DNA from: Coenobita brevimanus
Taxonomy: Eukaryota; Arthropoda; Malacostraca; Decapoda; Coenobitidae
NCBI GenBank assembly: GCA_032717465.1
Contig: CM064653.1
Location: 37,306,603 to 37,370,602, forward strand
DNA length: 64,000 nt
Direction of reading: 5' to 3'
The notes under the pieces were generated by a model. That model ran no database searches and was not told where the DNA came from. It saw nothing but the letters and a program-made list of their open reading frames with translations. Both the position numbers and the translations under genes were made by a program. Shown piece by piece: positions 21,421 through 32,675 of the stretch (its first letter is position 1; the number at the start of each line of letters is the position of its first letter).

Positions 21421-23455
21421 ACCCCCCAGGGAGATATGAGGGAGAGAGGGAATGCTACCTTAAGGGTAAAACACATCAATGCACATTTCTCAACATTAAC
21501 CTGCAGCCCCCACTTGCCTAACCACTGAAGGAGGGCATCCACCCCGGCTTGAAGGCACTGTTGAGCCTCTAACAACGTGGGAGCTGTACTGAGCAGCGTG
21601 AGATCATCTGCATAAACAAGTGGGGTGGTGGCTGGGGGACGTGGGAGATCTGATAGAAGCACATTAAATAAGAATGGGCTTAAAACGGAACCCTGAGGAA
21701 CGCCACGCCTAGCATGCCGTGGTGTAGACATGGCCCCTCCCACTGATACAGAAAACTGGCTACCCGTTAAGTAACTGCGCAGCCAGGAGAGAGGGGATAC
21801 CTGGATCCCCATGGATGCCAATTTGTATAAAATAGCCTCGTGAGATGCAGAGTCAAAAGCACCGGCCAGATCCACAAACAGTGCCAGCAGGACACCCTTA
21901 TTGTGATACGTTTCCTGTATCTGATGCTCTAGTTGGTGTAAGACATCAAGTGTGCCCCGGCCCGGCCGAAAACCACGCTGTTCCTCCAGGAAGAGATTGT
22001 TTGTCTCTACCCACCACTGTAAAGGAGTGCCAACCATCCTACCCATTAATCTTCCTAAACACTGCAGGAGGGCAATGGGGTGATATCCCGCAGGATGTGT
22101 ATGATCCTTACCCAGTTTTGGAAAAGGGAGAAGGGTAGAGACTTTCCAAGGGTCCGGAAAAACACCTGTCAACCAGCTGGTATTATACACATCCAGGAGG
22201 ATGTCTCGACCCGACAAAGGAAGATGGGTCAGAAATTTATATGGGATGAGATCTGGTCCAGCTGCCTCGTGAGGGGCTAGTGCTGAGATAGCTGAAGATA
22301 GCTCTCTTGAGGTGAAAGGATCCACCAAGCCAGATGAGGGTTTAGCGGCCTCTGCATCACTGACCACTGTCATGAGAAAGTTTAGGTCAGGCAGGGGAAC
22401 AGGGGTGCCAAGCTTGGAATTAAAAAATGAAGCCAAAAAGTCCGCCTTCGATGTGTCAGTTAATAAGTCTACTCCATTTTGACGAAGAGGAAAGGAAAAT
22501 GAGGACACCTTGCCTCGCATTGCCCTGAAAAACCTCCATGTACAGATAGATGATGTAGAGAAGGAAAGGGATGCTACAAACGATGACCAAGCCTCCCGTT
22601 GGGCAGCCACAATGATGCGAGTGCATTCTGCATTCAGGCGCTTATAAAGTAGCATATTGTTAACTGACAAGCAACGGCGCCATGCATACCATGCCCTGCG
22701 TCTGGCCATTACTGCCTCTCGACAAGCCTCTGTCCACCATGGCACCCCACAACGATGAACTGAACGGTGTGTCACTAACGTGAAAGCACGATGACCTCCC
22801 CTTACTAGCCACGATGCAAAAGAGCCAGCAAGTCCCTCAAGAGGGAGGTTCTCCTCAGGAGAGGAAGCAGATAATGCTTCCATATAGACCCACCAGCCCT
22901 CCTCCATGAGTCTCCACCTTGGACGAGATGGGTATGGTTCCCTCAAGTGTAAATCTGGAAATTGAAGAAGCAAGGGAAGATGATCACTGCCTAGGTATGG
23001 GCCGAGGGAGAATTCAGCCCCTATGAACCTAGGCTCACCTATACAGAGACCAAGGACTGAAGCAGCAGCTGTGTGTGGGTCGAACCTAGTATGAAAACCT
23101 GCTGGGGAGAGAAGAGTGAACCGTGATGAGTTTAGGAGGAAACTGAATACAGAGGAGCCCGAGGCATTCCGGGAACTGTCCGGGAGAGCTGGTTCCCAGC
23201 AACGATGACGTGCATTAAAGTCACCGAGGACCAGAGCTGGAGAAGGAATCTGATTCGTATAATGATCTAATTCACCTCACCCCAAAGACTGGCATGGGTT
23301 GTAGGCCACCAATACAGAAGCTCAGCCTCCTGCGAACTGCACTTGGACTGCCATGACCTCCAACACACCATCCTCAAATCGTGACAGGGTAAGAGGCCTG
23401 CCTGGGTGACCATAGGGTAGTATCTCGTACTTGTCCAATTTATTGTCTGGCAGAC
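21384..23455 (-). pseudogene. LINE family E ORF2: endonuclease C-terminal part and RT
   Basis: From 23455 down: CLPDNKLDKYEILPYG, LTLSRFEDGVLEVMAVQV, LVAYNPCQSLG, ALVLGDFNARHRCWEP (catalytic GDFNAxH motif, near 23225) and LGSDHLPLLLQFPD (SDH motif, near 22985), with at least two stops. From 22985 the frame is open to 21384 and covers the complete RT core: GPDLIPYKFL, EEQRGFRPGRGTLD, ALFVDLAGAFDSASHE (near 21860), GVPQGSVLSPFLFN (near 21690) and the catalytic LVYADDLTLL (near 21615). The open 1.6-kb RT frame suggests a relatively young insertion. Confidence 0.88.
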
Positions 23456-23495
23456 AAGATATATAGTAAAGGTTGCCAGAATGAAACCCCCAGGT

Positions 23496-24217
23496 AGGAC
23501 ATCAATAGGGAACTACGTGCTTTACCAGCCCGCTTCCGCAGTGATTGTACAGTGCCAGTTGTGGTTGGGCAACGCCCCCCGCAGGTGGCCTCCCAGTCTT
23601 ATCTACCAGATAAAGATCTAACAGTCTCGGCTAGCCGATCTTCACCATCTCACACCCTAGCTGCGAGGGTGGCCTGGTCTCGAGCACCATCATCCCTGTC
23701 TGATGCTCCCACCCCAGTGTCTAACCGATTTGCTCCTCTGATGCCCGAAAATGATGATTTGGAAGACGAGACTCCCAGTGACTCCATCCCGGTCCAGCCC
23801 GTTGTAGTGTCCACATCTCCAGCCTCTTTTGCAGACGTAGTGATACACTCTTCTCAGTCGCCCATCCCCAAACGATCGTCTCGTCCCCGGCATCTAGCTC
23901 GTAGACGCCCACCTCCCTCCGCTGATTGGGTAGCTGAGGAGGAACTGTCGGCCGCTCCGGTCCGAACTGAGGATAGGGGCACCTTGCAGCTTCCTCCTAA
24001 CAGAAAACATTTGTCCCTATTAATTTCCCCTTGCCTACCACCACTACACTCAGATTCACCCACCGGTAATGGCACTTCTTCTGTCACCCCCGATTTATTC
24101 ACTCCTCTTCTTCGAATCTTACTTGAAGCACTTTCCCTTTATTTACAGGGCGTTGCCCCCTTAGACATCTGTAAGCAGCTTCTGCCCAGGATTTCAGCTC
24201 TTGTCCCTCCTTCATAA
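23496..24217 (+). pseudogene. LINE family E ORF1 C-terminal part (inverted segment)
   Basis: Plus-strand frame with no ATG at its left end because the inversion cut it. It encodes a serine/proline-rich protein tail containing VSNRFAPLMPENDDLEDE (a motif seen near the ORF1 C-terminus of I-like and LOA-like elements), FADVVIHSS, a basic KRSSRPRHLARRR and a C-terminal helix-rich stretch. The stop TAA (24215-24217) overlaps the ORF2 start in the pentanucleotide TAATG. I see no zinc knuckles, which would lie further upstream in a complete copy. Confidence 0.75.
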
Positions 24218-24452
24218 TGGGCCTCCCTGTTCACTTAACACTTTTGTTCTGGAATGCTCGCTCCTTGACTAGAAAAACTCAGGACTTTAAAATGTTTGTA
24301 GACGAACTCCGGCCAGCATTTATAGGAGTGTGCGAAACGTGGTTGCGTCCAACAAACAGTTTCAAACTTAGGGGCTACGTCCTCTTTCGTGAGGACAGAT
24401 TCCCCCGGACAGGAGGGGGGTTAGCAGTTATGGTTAGAGAGGACATCAAGTG
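24217..24452 (+). pseudogene. LINE family E ORF2 start: endonuclease N-terminus (inverted segment)
   Basis: ATG at 24217 overlaps the ORF1 stop (TAATG), an arrangement known from other LINEs where ORF2 is translated by termination-reinitiation. The frame gives LTLLFWNARSLTRKTQDF (catalytic Asn in WNARS), FIGVCETWLRP (catalytic Glu in ETWL) and TGGGLAVMVREDIKC, ending at the target duplication. The next residues of the protein are encoded on the other strand from 23455 downward. Confidence 0.85.
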
Positions 24453-24465
24453 CAAGCCTGGCTTC

Positions 24466-25014
24466 GCTCTTTGGCTTAAGCCAAAGTGGCCCCGCAAAAA
24501 CAGTACTCGAGCCGTACTGCCGAATGTAAACAAACATCCCGGTCAGCTGACGACGCAAAGCAGCACGGCAGATATTGGAGAATCAGATATTTTCGATCTA
24601 AGCAGTAGTTCTTCCCTCCAGATGGGAACTTTTCCTTTGTTTGCAGAGACACAAGAGTCTGCGACTGTTCTGTCCACTCTTGCAGAGGAATACATGAGCC
24701 AGGTCACTGCGTTGTCCTCTTTCATGGCAACAGGCACTAGGTACATAACGTAGCTGTGATCACTGGAAAGATGAAGGGCATTATATAAGGAAAGCTTTAA
24801 ATTTACAAACTTGGGGTGCTTGTTGAGAACCCTAGGAACAAGGTACTCTCAGTGACAATGTATGGGAAAGAAGACAGAACTCTTATTGATATTATGGTGT
24901 AGTGGTAGCAAGCTTAATAATAATGCTGGAGACAACACATTTGTGACCATCATGTTTGTAATGTGGTCAAAAAGTTATGTTGTTGACGGTAGGAAACAAC
25001 TGGAATCATGAATT
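24466..25014. other. unassigned; 18-bp perfect palindrome at 24469-24486
   Basis: Right flank of the LINE E insertion. It starts with CTTTGGCTTAAGCCAAAG, a perfect palindrome 4 bases after the target duplication, and contains AGTACTCGAGCCGTACTG, related to the GTACT words at 8166-8398. An open frame continues to 24753 but shows no recognisable domain. About 24754-25014 shows nothing. Confidence 0.4.
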
Positions 25015-25893
25015 GTGAGCATTTCACCTTGAGAGTAAATGTAGAAAAGTGATGGTTATTGAGAGAGAAGGTTACTCCCAGTGCTATGTTGCAGTGAATC
25101 GAGAGAGACGAATTGGTGAAAGAGTTCAGTTACTTGGGTACAGTGATAGAAAAGAGAGGAAAATGTGCAAAAGAAGTTGAAAGTAGAGTGACAAGGAAAA
25201 GTAGCTGGTGCAATGAAGGCCTTGATAAAAAACAGAGGATTGAGAGTTGCAGCTGATTGAGGCTTACATGAAGGAGTGTTAGTGCCAACTTTAACATGCG
25301 ACTGCAATGTGGCATGAAAATGAAAAGTCAAGAGTGAGAGCAACTAAGATGAGACTGCTAAGAAATGAATGTGGAGCACCGAAGGTGGATAGATACGAAA
25401 TAATGTGATTCGTGAAAGATGTGGAGTGAGGAAGTCGGTGGACACCAGAATCGAAGAGAGTGTACTGAGTGGAGAGAATGGATAACAATAGAGTGGTGAA
25501 AAAGGTATAGCTGAGTGAATTTGAAGGAGGGAGGAGGTGAGGTAGGCCAAGGAGAAGGTGGAGAGATATGGCGGATGAGTGTGAGGAAGAGAGGTTTGGA
25601 AGTCTGTGAGGCTAGGGAACTGACAAGAGATCGTTCTGGCTGGATGGATGTTGTGAGGAGAAGTGCATGATCAGGGCTTTGGCACCCCTTTTTAGCGTAG
25701 TATCGTCTGGATTGACTCTATTGCATACGTTTGTGTGAAGCTACAGAACATGGTGAATGTTTTTAGCGTATCCGATAGAGCCAGGATTCTGGGGGCTTGA
25801 ATGATGAACGTATGGAAATATAACCCATTGGATTGGGCAAATTTGGGCTGTCTGGACGTTGCCACTCCTCACTCTGCCCTAGGGTGGGAAAGA
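25015..25893 (+). mobile_element. LINE family F fragment, 3' part, degraded
   Basis: Aligns with 31255-32165 (same strand): CTTGAGAGTAAATGTAGA, TACTTGGGTACAGTGATAGA, GAAAAGTAGCTGGTGCAATG, GTGAGGAAGTCGGTGGACAC and the 3' end CCTAGGGTGGGAAAGAAGG. The coding frame (RVNVEKSK, KYLGTV and VVRLLRN-like remnants) is destroyed by indels. 5' truncated in the RT tail; it lacks the GAT tail of the other copy. Confidence 0.75.
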
Positions 25894-26429
25894 AGGTCCT
25901 ATTTCTTGATATTTCCCAAGTTGACCTGTCAATGAAGTTTCAATATCTAACACTGAAAATGCTTGGAAACTGTAAATAAGCGCAAAATTTAATATTTCAT
26001 ACTGAAAGTATTATTGTGATTATTATTATTTTTGTATTTTATTATTTATTTATTTATTTTTTTTTTGACAGACAGGAGATTAAATGATATTCAGAGTTTG
26101 CCAGAAGTGCAGATGTTAATTATAAAGTTCCATAAAATCATAACACAATTATTGTGTTTTTGACACCTGGAAACGTAATAAAAACATCGTTGAAAATACA
26201 GAAATCAAATATAATAGTGACAAATACAATAGTGACAGGAAATGTGTTGCAAATACTGGTTACAGAATGCATATAATAATTGCATTAACTATCAGACAGT
26301 AATGAAGAACACACAGTATTTGTATGATATCATATAAACTCCAAAGAAGCATGAATGTGATAATATGTGCTATAATAAAGGATTGTAAAACTGAAAAAAA
26401 AAATAATTTACCAGCTACTGCTGCTCTGT
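25894..26429. other. AT-rich DNA, no feature recognised
   Basis: AT-rich sequence with an ATTT-rich patch at 26020-26070. Nothing coding or repetitive was recognised. Confidence 0.5.
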
Positions 26430-27812
26430 CTGTCTATCTATTGCCAGACACCTTAATCCCATAAGGGATGGCCACAAACAAATTGCCTCTACTGTATGTT
26501 GCCCAGTCCAACGCCATGCTCCCAGCTTGCACACCCCGTTCTCATGTACCTCTCCACTCCTTCCCACCATCTCATCCTTGGCCTTGCCCTCCCTCCACCT
26601 CCCTCACACACACTCCTCGTCAGTGTCACTCTCCATCTTCTCCACATGACCAAACCACCTCAGATTGCTTCTCGTAACTCTTCCTATCCCATCTACACCA
26701 CAACGCTCCTTCACATCCTCATTTGTCAGTCTGTCTCTCCATGTAACTCCACATGCTCCTCTCAAATAACTCATTTCCATTGCCCTCTCTCTTGACTTGT
26801 GTCCTTCCAACAAGGTCCAAGCTTCACTTCCATATGTTAGTTGTTATCACAGTACTGTCATGCAGTAACTTTTTCACCTCCATGCTCACTTCCCTGTTTT
26901 TTATCACTGCCCTCAAAAAACCTGCAACCTTTCTTCCTTGTTGTACCCTTTCAAGCACTTCATCCTCCAAACTTCCATCTTTACTCATCACACTACCCAG
27001 GTACTTAAATGCACGCACATTTTCCATTTCCTCCTCATCCAGTCTCACTCTGCATTCACTGACTTCACTTCTCTCAAAGACCATAACTTTACTCTTCCCT
27101 ATATTCACCTTTAGATTCCGTTTCTTACACACTTCCCCAAGCTCATCCAACAAGCCTAGCAGCTCCCCTTGATCTTCACTTAACAACACAATATCATCTG
27201 CGAACAACAGTACAGGGAGTTTCCACACACTGCCCTCCGTCATTAGGGCTGCTCCAACGTCTGCTGCCCTACCTTGTATCTCTTTTATAACCCCATCCGT
27301 ATACAGATTGAACAACCATGGAGACATGACATGTCCCTGTTTCAATCCAACCTTCAAAGAGAACAATTCACTCAGTTCCCTATCCACATACACTGCAGCC
27401 TTAGCACCCTTATACATACTCTTCATGGCTTTCAACAACTTCCCATTTATTCCATGTATTCCTAATACTTTCCACATTCCTTGTCTATCCACCCTGTCAC
27501 ATGCTTTCTCCAAATCCGTGAAGCCACATACAACTTCTGTCTGTTCTCTAGAAACTTTTTCACTAAAGACCTAAGAATGAATATCTGATCTGCACAACCT
27601 CATCCCTTTCTAAAACCTCCCTGTTCTTCAACTAATTCCTCTGTTATTTCCCTAACTCTGTCAGTAGGTCTCCTACCATACACTTTTTCCCCTTTTCCTT
27701 TGTACAGGGGAATGATTATACCTGACTTCCAATCCTCCGGGACTCTGCCTTCCTCCCAGGCCAGTCTGCACATCTTCCAAATCCACTCTACTGCCAGTAA
27801 TGATACTTCTCC
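26430..27812 (-). mobile_element. LINE family A copy 3, 3' part
   Basis: Minus-strand 5'-truncated copy. The 3' terminus on the left reads CTATCTATTGCCAGACACCT (26435-26454), i.e. the sense end AGGTGTCTGGCAATAGATAG. Similarity to copies 1 and 2 ends at about 27812, in the RT upstream of GEML. Contains the RT fragment described separately. Confidence 0.85.
26604..27812 (-). pseudogene. LINE family A RT, copy 3
   Basis: From 27810 down: remnants of the RT N-terminal motifs with frame changes. A 229-codon open stretch (27513-26824) holds EKACDRVDRQGMWKVL (FMDLEKAYD region), LKQGHVMSPWLFNLY, LLFADDIVLLSEDQGEL (catalytic box), KVNIGKSKVMVFER and AFKYLGSVMSKDG. After a frameshift MSYLRGACGVTWRDRLTNED and RWFGHVEKME follow to 26604. 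It is about 70-75% identical to copy 2 by eye, so an older or different subfamily. Confidence 0.8.
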
Positions 27813-28235
27813 ACCCCTTAGTATGAGAACCCCTTATCTCAAGCCCATCTCAGGTCTTTCTATTGTGTGTGTTCCTTATTGTGTCTTCACTTTCTATTAA
27901 TCTAACCGTGCCTGTGTGTGTTTCTGATACACAGCATATCATAATATATGTATTTAGTTGGTCTGAGTTATTGTCAAAGGGGAAATTTGGGATTGCACTT
28001 GGGATGCCCAGTACTATAGGGTAAATCCCATAGGTAGTGTGCTTTTGTTATTGTGCAAGTTCTTTATCACACACCAAGCCTTGTACCAGTTATGCATGAT
28101 AACCAAGGGATCACAGTACCGTATATAAACGTGTGTTGCCAGGTGAGCTTGACTGCGACATTTTCTCTCATTTTTCTGTGTCTGTCCTCATCTCTTCCTA
28201 TTTCTGCCATCTTTTCTGTCACTTTTTGTTAATCT

Positions 28236-28480
28236 TGTTTTCTTTTTCAGGTGGCTTTACATTGATTAACAAGCCAAAAAGTTTCCTAGGTGCCAGGAAA
28301 CCATTTACAACATTGGGTGGTAACTATATAACCAACCCATACATGTTCCCTCTGTGTCAGCAAGTGGGTTGGAGGTGGGTTAGTTTCCCTCCATATAAAA
28401 TAACTAACTTGCAGCCAAACGACCACCTATTACGGGATTATGGTGTCTGGCAATAGATATATAGGTAGATAGACAAGTAC
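28236..28480 (+). mobile_element. SINE-like repeat with family A-like 3' tail
   Basis: Shares a core with 60045-60225 (+), 48115-48225 (-) and 49137-49255 (-): CAGGTGGCTTTACATTGA, AGGAAACCATTTACAAC, TGGGTGGTAACTATATAACC and CAAGTGGGTTGG. The 3' end (TACGGGATTATGGTGTCTGG, then CAATAGATATATAGGTAGATAGAC-like repeats) matches the family A LINE 3' end. That is the arrangement expected of a SINE mobilised by that LINE. I could not identify an A/B-box promoter or tRNA head. Confidence 0.5.
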
Positions 28481-28739
28481 AGTATCCTTGAGTTAGTGAG
28501 TAATGTGGTGTGGATGGTTTTCAGGAGTTGAAGGATTGCCATTGCTGGTGACTCTGGCCATTTCTACCTCTTCACCAAGTTAGCCACCATCCATGACTGG
28601 ACTAAACCACATATCTGCAGTTGGTACTACACATCAAGTTAAGCCATAGTGGAACAAAGGTTAGTATTGCTTTGCAGTTCTGTAGCAATTATCAGTCATT
28701 GGTATCATTATCCATGTGTAGTTTTCTTTGGGGCAGAGG
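28481..28739. other. no feature recognised
   Basis: No coding or repeat signal seen. Confidence 0.4.
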
Positions 28740-28825
28740 GCAGTGAAATGGCAGGGGCAGGGCGACATGTAGGTGATTTGTCAGTGCCCACCCCTTACAG
28801 GATTAAGGCGTCTGCTTAGATAAAT
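28740..28825 (+). mobile_element. LINE family A 3' end fragment
   Basis: CAGTGAAATGGCAGGGGCAG through CCTTACAGGATTAAGGCGTC followed by AGATAAATAT matches the sense 3' end of family A (compare 40487-40575). Confidence 0.65.
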
Positions 28826-28984
28826 ATAGTTTTCTTTGGCACAGGATGTAAAATATCCAGAACTATAAAAGGAGGCAGGTAAATGGGAAGGTTTAACAGA
28901 AGAGTAAGGAGTAAAATGGGCTTTACATCCATTTATTTTACTGTCAATCTTTTAAGAATTCTCAGCTCCATTTAGAAGGCATTA

Positions 28985-29665
28985 CTATCTGTCTATCTAT
29001 TCCCAGACGCCTCAATCCCGTTTGGGGTGGCCACAAACAAATCGCCTCCAAGTCGCCCTGTCCCCTGCCATTTCACTGCCCTGCTCCCAACTCACACCCC
29101 CTTCTCTCATATACCTCTCCACCCCATCCCTTCATCTCATCCTCGGCCTCCCCCTCCCTCTTCCCCCCTCCACCTCACTCATATACACTCTCTTCGTCAG
29201 TCTTTCAACCTCCATCCTCTCCACATGGCCAAACCACCTCAGTGTGTTCCTCATAACGCTTCCTATCACATCCACACCACAACGCTTCTTTATATCCTCA
29301 TTCGTCAGCCTGTCTCTCCATGTGACTCCACAGGCTCCTCTTAAATAACTCATTTCCACTGCTCTCACTCTTGACTTGTGTCCTTCCAACAACGTCCATG
29401 CTTCACTTCCATACCGTACGTTAGAGTTGGTATCACAATACTGTCATGTAGTAACTTTTTCACTTCCATGCTCACTTCCCTGTTTCTTATCACTGCTTTC
29501 AATATTTAATCCACACATCCACTGCCACTCCTAAAGCCACCCTGTTCATCACTCATTAGGACTTCTGTCATCTGTCTTATTTTCTCTATAATAATTCTTC
29601 CATATACCTTCCCTACAACACTCAATAGATTTATGCTGCAATAATTCTTGTGATTTGCTTAACAA
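28985..29665 (-). mobile_element. LINE family A-type 3' part joined to a separate RT fragment
   Basis: Left part (28985-29503): the family A 3' terminus (CTATCTATTCCCAGACGCCT) and RT C-terminus with SYLRGACGVTWRDRLTNEDI, LRWFGHVERMEVERL and GRGRGRPRMRW. Right part (29504-29665): minus-strand LLSVVGKVYGRIIIEKIRQM, EEQGGFRSG-like and GCVD, the central RT motif normally ~500 bp upstream. The junction joins QGGFRSGSGCVD directly to LKAVIRNREV. Either an internal deletion or a fusion with a family F-like element explains it. Confidence 0.7.
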
Positions 29666-30321
29666 CTCCTTGTAGTGCCCCAGAACATCATCAGACATTA
29701 GAATCAGCTTGCCTAAAGTTTATTTCTAGGTTAATAATACAGTTTATCAACATGCAGTCAAAGCCACAAATACCAAAATTACTAATAAAGAGGCTTTCTG
29801 TACTGTACTTTACTTAGTTACTGATTTACCATTAAAATATATACAGGTAGTAGAAAAAGAATCCTAGTTGTATATAACTTTCTTTGCTGTTTTTTGTTAT
29901 CAGTGTATAGAATTGAAGGAAAAAAGTCTCTCAAAGCTCCTTTTCTGTTGTTTTGATAGTTTCTCAGTTTACGGTACAAACTGTAGGAAAAATGTTGCAA
30001 TGCTAAGGAACTCATATCTGACTTACAGTGAGGATTGCCTGTACATTGTTTTACCATTTACTAGTATTCACATTTATAACCCTTTCAGAGTACTTCCAGT
30101 AGTGATCTTACCAGAGAAATCTCATAATGAGGCTTAACACAAGTTGACGACCCAATCTAGGAGTGGCCTTCATGATAATTCTTCATTAATTTGTATATTT
30201 CAACAGACTGATCATTTAATGTTGCGGAAATTCTTTGTATATGTGTTTTTGAACTGTTAGGTCTTTTAAATAATTAAAAGTACCTTTCCTTCTCATGGTT
30301 TCTGATATCACTTAATGATCC
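29666..30321. other. no feature recognised
   Basis: AT-rich DNA without recognisable genes or repeats. Confidence 0.4.
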
Positions 30322-30399
30322 AGGGTTGGCATTGATTAAATCAGATTGATTTAATCATGTGATTAAATCATTGATTTTTTTTTTTTTTTTTTTTTTTTA

Positions 30400-32190
30400 A
30401 GTGCCAGGAGACGTGACACTCACACAGGTAAAGAGCGCTGTGAAACGGCTGAAAAATGTGAAAGCAGCTGAAGTTGATGAGGTGTATGCAGAGATGCTTA
30501 AGTGTAGTGGAGAGAGTGAAATGAAGTGCTTGTTGGAGATATGTAAGAAGGCATGGATAAGTGAAACTGTGCCTGCAGAGTGGAAAAAGGCTGTGATTGT
30601 ACCCCTGTACAAAAAAAAAGGGAGAGCGAAGTGAGTGCAAGAATTATCGTGGCATAAGTTTATTGAGTGTGATAGGGAAGACATTTGGAGGAATTATTAT
30701 AGAGAAAGTAAGAGAGATATCGGAAGTCCTAGTGAGTGAAGAACAGGGTGGCTTTAGGAGTGGCAGAGGATGTGTGGATCAAGTATTTGCAGTGAGACAG
30801 ATAGCAGAGAAGGCTTGTGAGTAGGACCATAAGGTGTTTTTGGCATTCATGGATCTGAAAAAACCATACGACAAAGTAGACAGAGAGGGATTGTGGAAAG
30901 TTTTGCGCATGTATGGTGTAGATGGTAAGCTGCCAGGTGCTGTGAAGAGTTTTTATGATGGTAGCAAAGCATGTATAAGGGTTAACAGGCATCTACTGAA
31001 AGTGAATGGTTCATGATCAGTGTGGGTGTGCAACAAGGTTGTGTTATGTCCCCATGGTTGTTCAATATATATATGGATGGGGTGATGAGTGAGGTAAAGA
31101 CATAAGTAATGGAGAGAGGGATGGTGTCGGTAATGAATGGTGATGGATGGAATATCTCAAATTGGTCGTATGCTGATGGTGCAGTACTGCTTGCAAGTAC
31201 CGGACAAGAGCTTCGTAGGCTAGTGCAGAGTTTTGCTGATGTATGTGAGCGTCGTGCCTTGAGAGTAAATGTAGAGAAGAGTAAAGTGAAGGTTACTGAG
31301 AGAGAGGTTGCCTCCCAGTGTGATGTCACAGTGAATGGAGAGAGACTGGAATTGGTGAAAGAGTTCAAATACTTGGGTACAGTGAAGTGATAGAAAAGAG
31401 AGGAAAATGTGCAAAAGTTGAAAGTAGAGTGACTTAAGGAAGAAAAGTAGCTGGTGCAATGAAGGCCTTGATAAGAAACAGAGGCTTGAGTGTTGCAGCT
31501 GCACGAGGCATACATGAGGGAAGGTTAGTGCCAACTTTAACATATGGGTGTGAGACTATGGTGTGGTATGAAAATGAAAAGTCAAGAATAAGAGCGGTGG
31601 ACATGGGACTGCTGAGGAATGTATGTGGAGTACAGAGGGTGGATAGGATACAAAATAATGTGATTCGTGAAAGGTGTGGAGTAAGGAAGTCGGTGGACAC
31701 CAGAATCGAAGAGAGTGTCCTGAGATGGTATGGTCATGTGGAGGGAATGTAATAACAATAGAGTGGTGAAAAAGGTATACCTGAGCGAATCTGAAGGAGG
31801 GAGGAGGCAAGGTAGGCCAAGGAGAAGGTGGAGAGATATGGTGGATGAGTGTTTGAGGAAGAGAGGTTTGGAAGTCAGTGAGGCTAGGGAACTGACAAGA
31901 AATTGAGCTGGCTGGATGAATCTTGAGGAGAAGTGAATGATCAGGGATTTTGGCACCCCTTGTGAGCTTGGCAGCGTCCGGATTGACTCAATTACATACG
32001 TTTGTGTGAAGCACAGAATGTGGTGAATGTTTCTGGCGTATCTGGTAGAGCCAGGATTTTGAGGGCTTGAATGATGAGTGAATGGAAGTGTGGCCTGTTT
32101 GGATTGGGCAAGTTTGTGCTGTCTGGACATTGCTACTCCTCACCCTGCCCTTGGGTGGGAAAGGAGGTCCGGATGATGATGATGATGATG
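30400..32190 (+). mobile_element. LINE family F, 5'-truncated, (GAT)n tail
   Basis: Plus-strand RT-containing element that starts after a long T run (30369-30400) and ends GGAGGTCCG followed by GATGATGATGATGATGAT (32168-32190), a microsatellite tail of RTE type. Related copy at 25015-25893. Coding part described separately. Confidence 0.8.
30401..31830 (+). pseudogene. LINE family F reverse transcriptase, broken
   Basis: In successive frames: VKRLKNVKAAEVDEVYAEML (30440), a basic palm entry, KNYRGISLLSVIGKTFG (30640), EEQGGFRSGRGCVDQVF (30740), VFLAFMDLKKPYDKVDREGL (30835; the usual KAYD reads KPYD), then QQGCVMSPWLF (31030). The catalytic box reads YADGAVLL (31170), so the second Asp of YADD is lost. 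LRVNVEKSKVKV, KYLGTV and GCETMVWYENEKSRIRAVDM follow, with LRWYGHVEGM at 31720. Stops and frameshifts plus the YADG change make this copy dead. Confidence 0.8.
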
Positions 32191-32675
32191 ATTTTTTTTT
32201 TTATCTAAAAGTTAACAAAAAGAAAATCTGAAGGTTTATAAAAGTTCCATATAACTTTGTGTTGGCATTCATTTATTCAGATACTTAAGCATTTAGTTAG
32301 CATATTTTGGAGAATGGTGCCATTAGAAATTGCTACATTGTATGACAGAAAAAATATTTTTATTTTTGTGTAACTAAGTATTGAAATTATTTGTACTTCT
32401 GAAATAATGAGCCGTAGATAAAAAACCAAAGCCATAAGACTAGGTGGGCTATGCTTGGTCACTTAAGGCCATGTCATAATAATGTCAGCTCAAGATTTTT
32501 CTGTGTGGTAATATAATCAGCTTTGAAAATGCTGTCTTGATTACTGCTGGCAACTCAGTCCTAACCAGTAGTTTACAGACCGGACTTGAACAGGTATGTA
32601 TCTGGATTCTGGGCAGTGGCTTTCAGCCTGAACCATCAGTGGATAGGCAGGACATGAAGTTAACGGTATTCAGTA
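32191..32675. other. no gene recognised
   Basis: AT-rich segment between the LINE F tail and the Tigger element. It may belong to the putative host TIR element (30322-35911). Confidence 0.4.

Larger units (their letters stand above)
19721..24465 (-). mobile_element. LINE family E (I-like, with RNase H), twin-primed 5' inversion, 13-bp TSD
   Basis: CAAGCCTGGCTTC occurs at 19721-19733 and 24453-24465, a perfect 13-bp target duplication. The 3' end is on the left and carries a GAA-type tail (TTCTTCTTCTTCTT at 19731-19744). From there to about 23455 the element is on the minus strand (RNase H, RT, endonuclease C-terminal part). From about 23457 to 24452 it is on the plus strand (ORF1 C-terminus and endonuclease N-terminus). 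The two endonuclease parts are complementary, not overlapping, exactly as expected from twin priming. Frameshifts indicate a dead copy. Confidence 0.9.

Noticed and set aside
24480..24753. Extension of the LINE E endonuclease frame beyond the target duplication
   Set aside because: Past 24465 the sequence is the genomic flank; the peptide no longer resembles the endonuclease, and the protein continues on the other strand at 23455.
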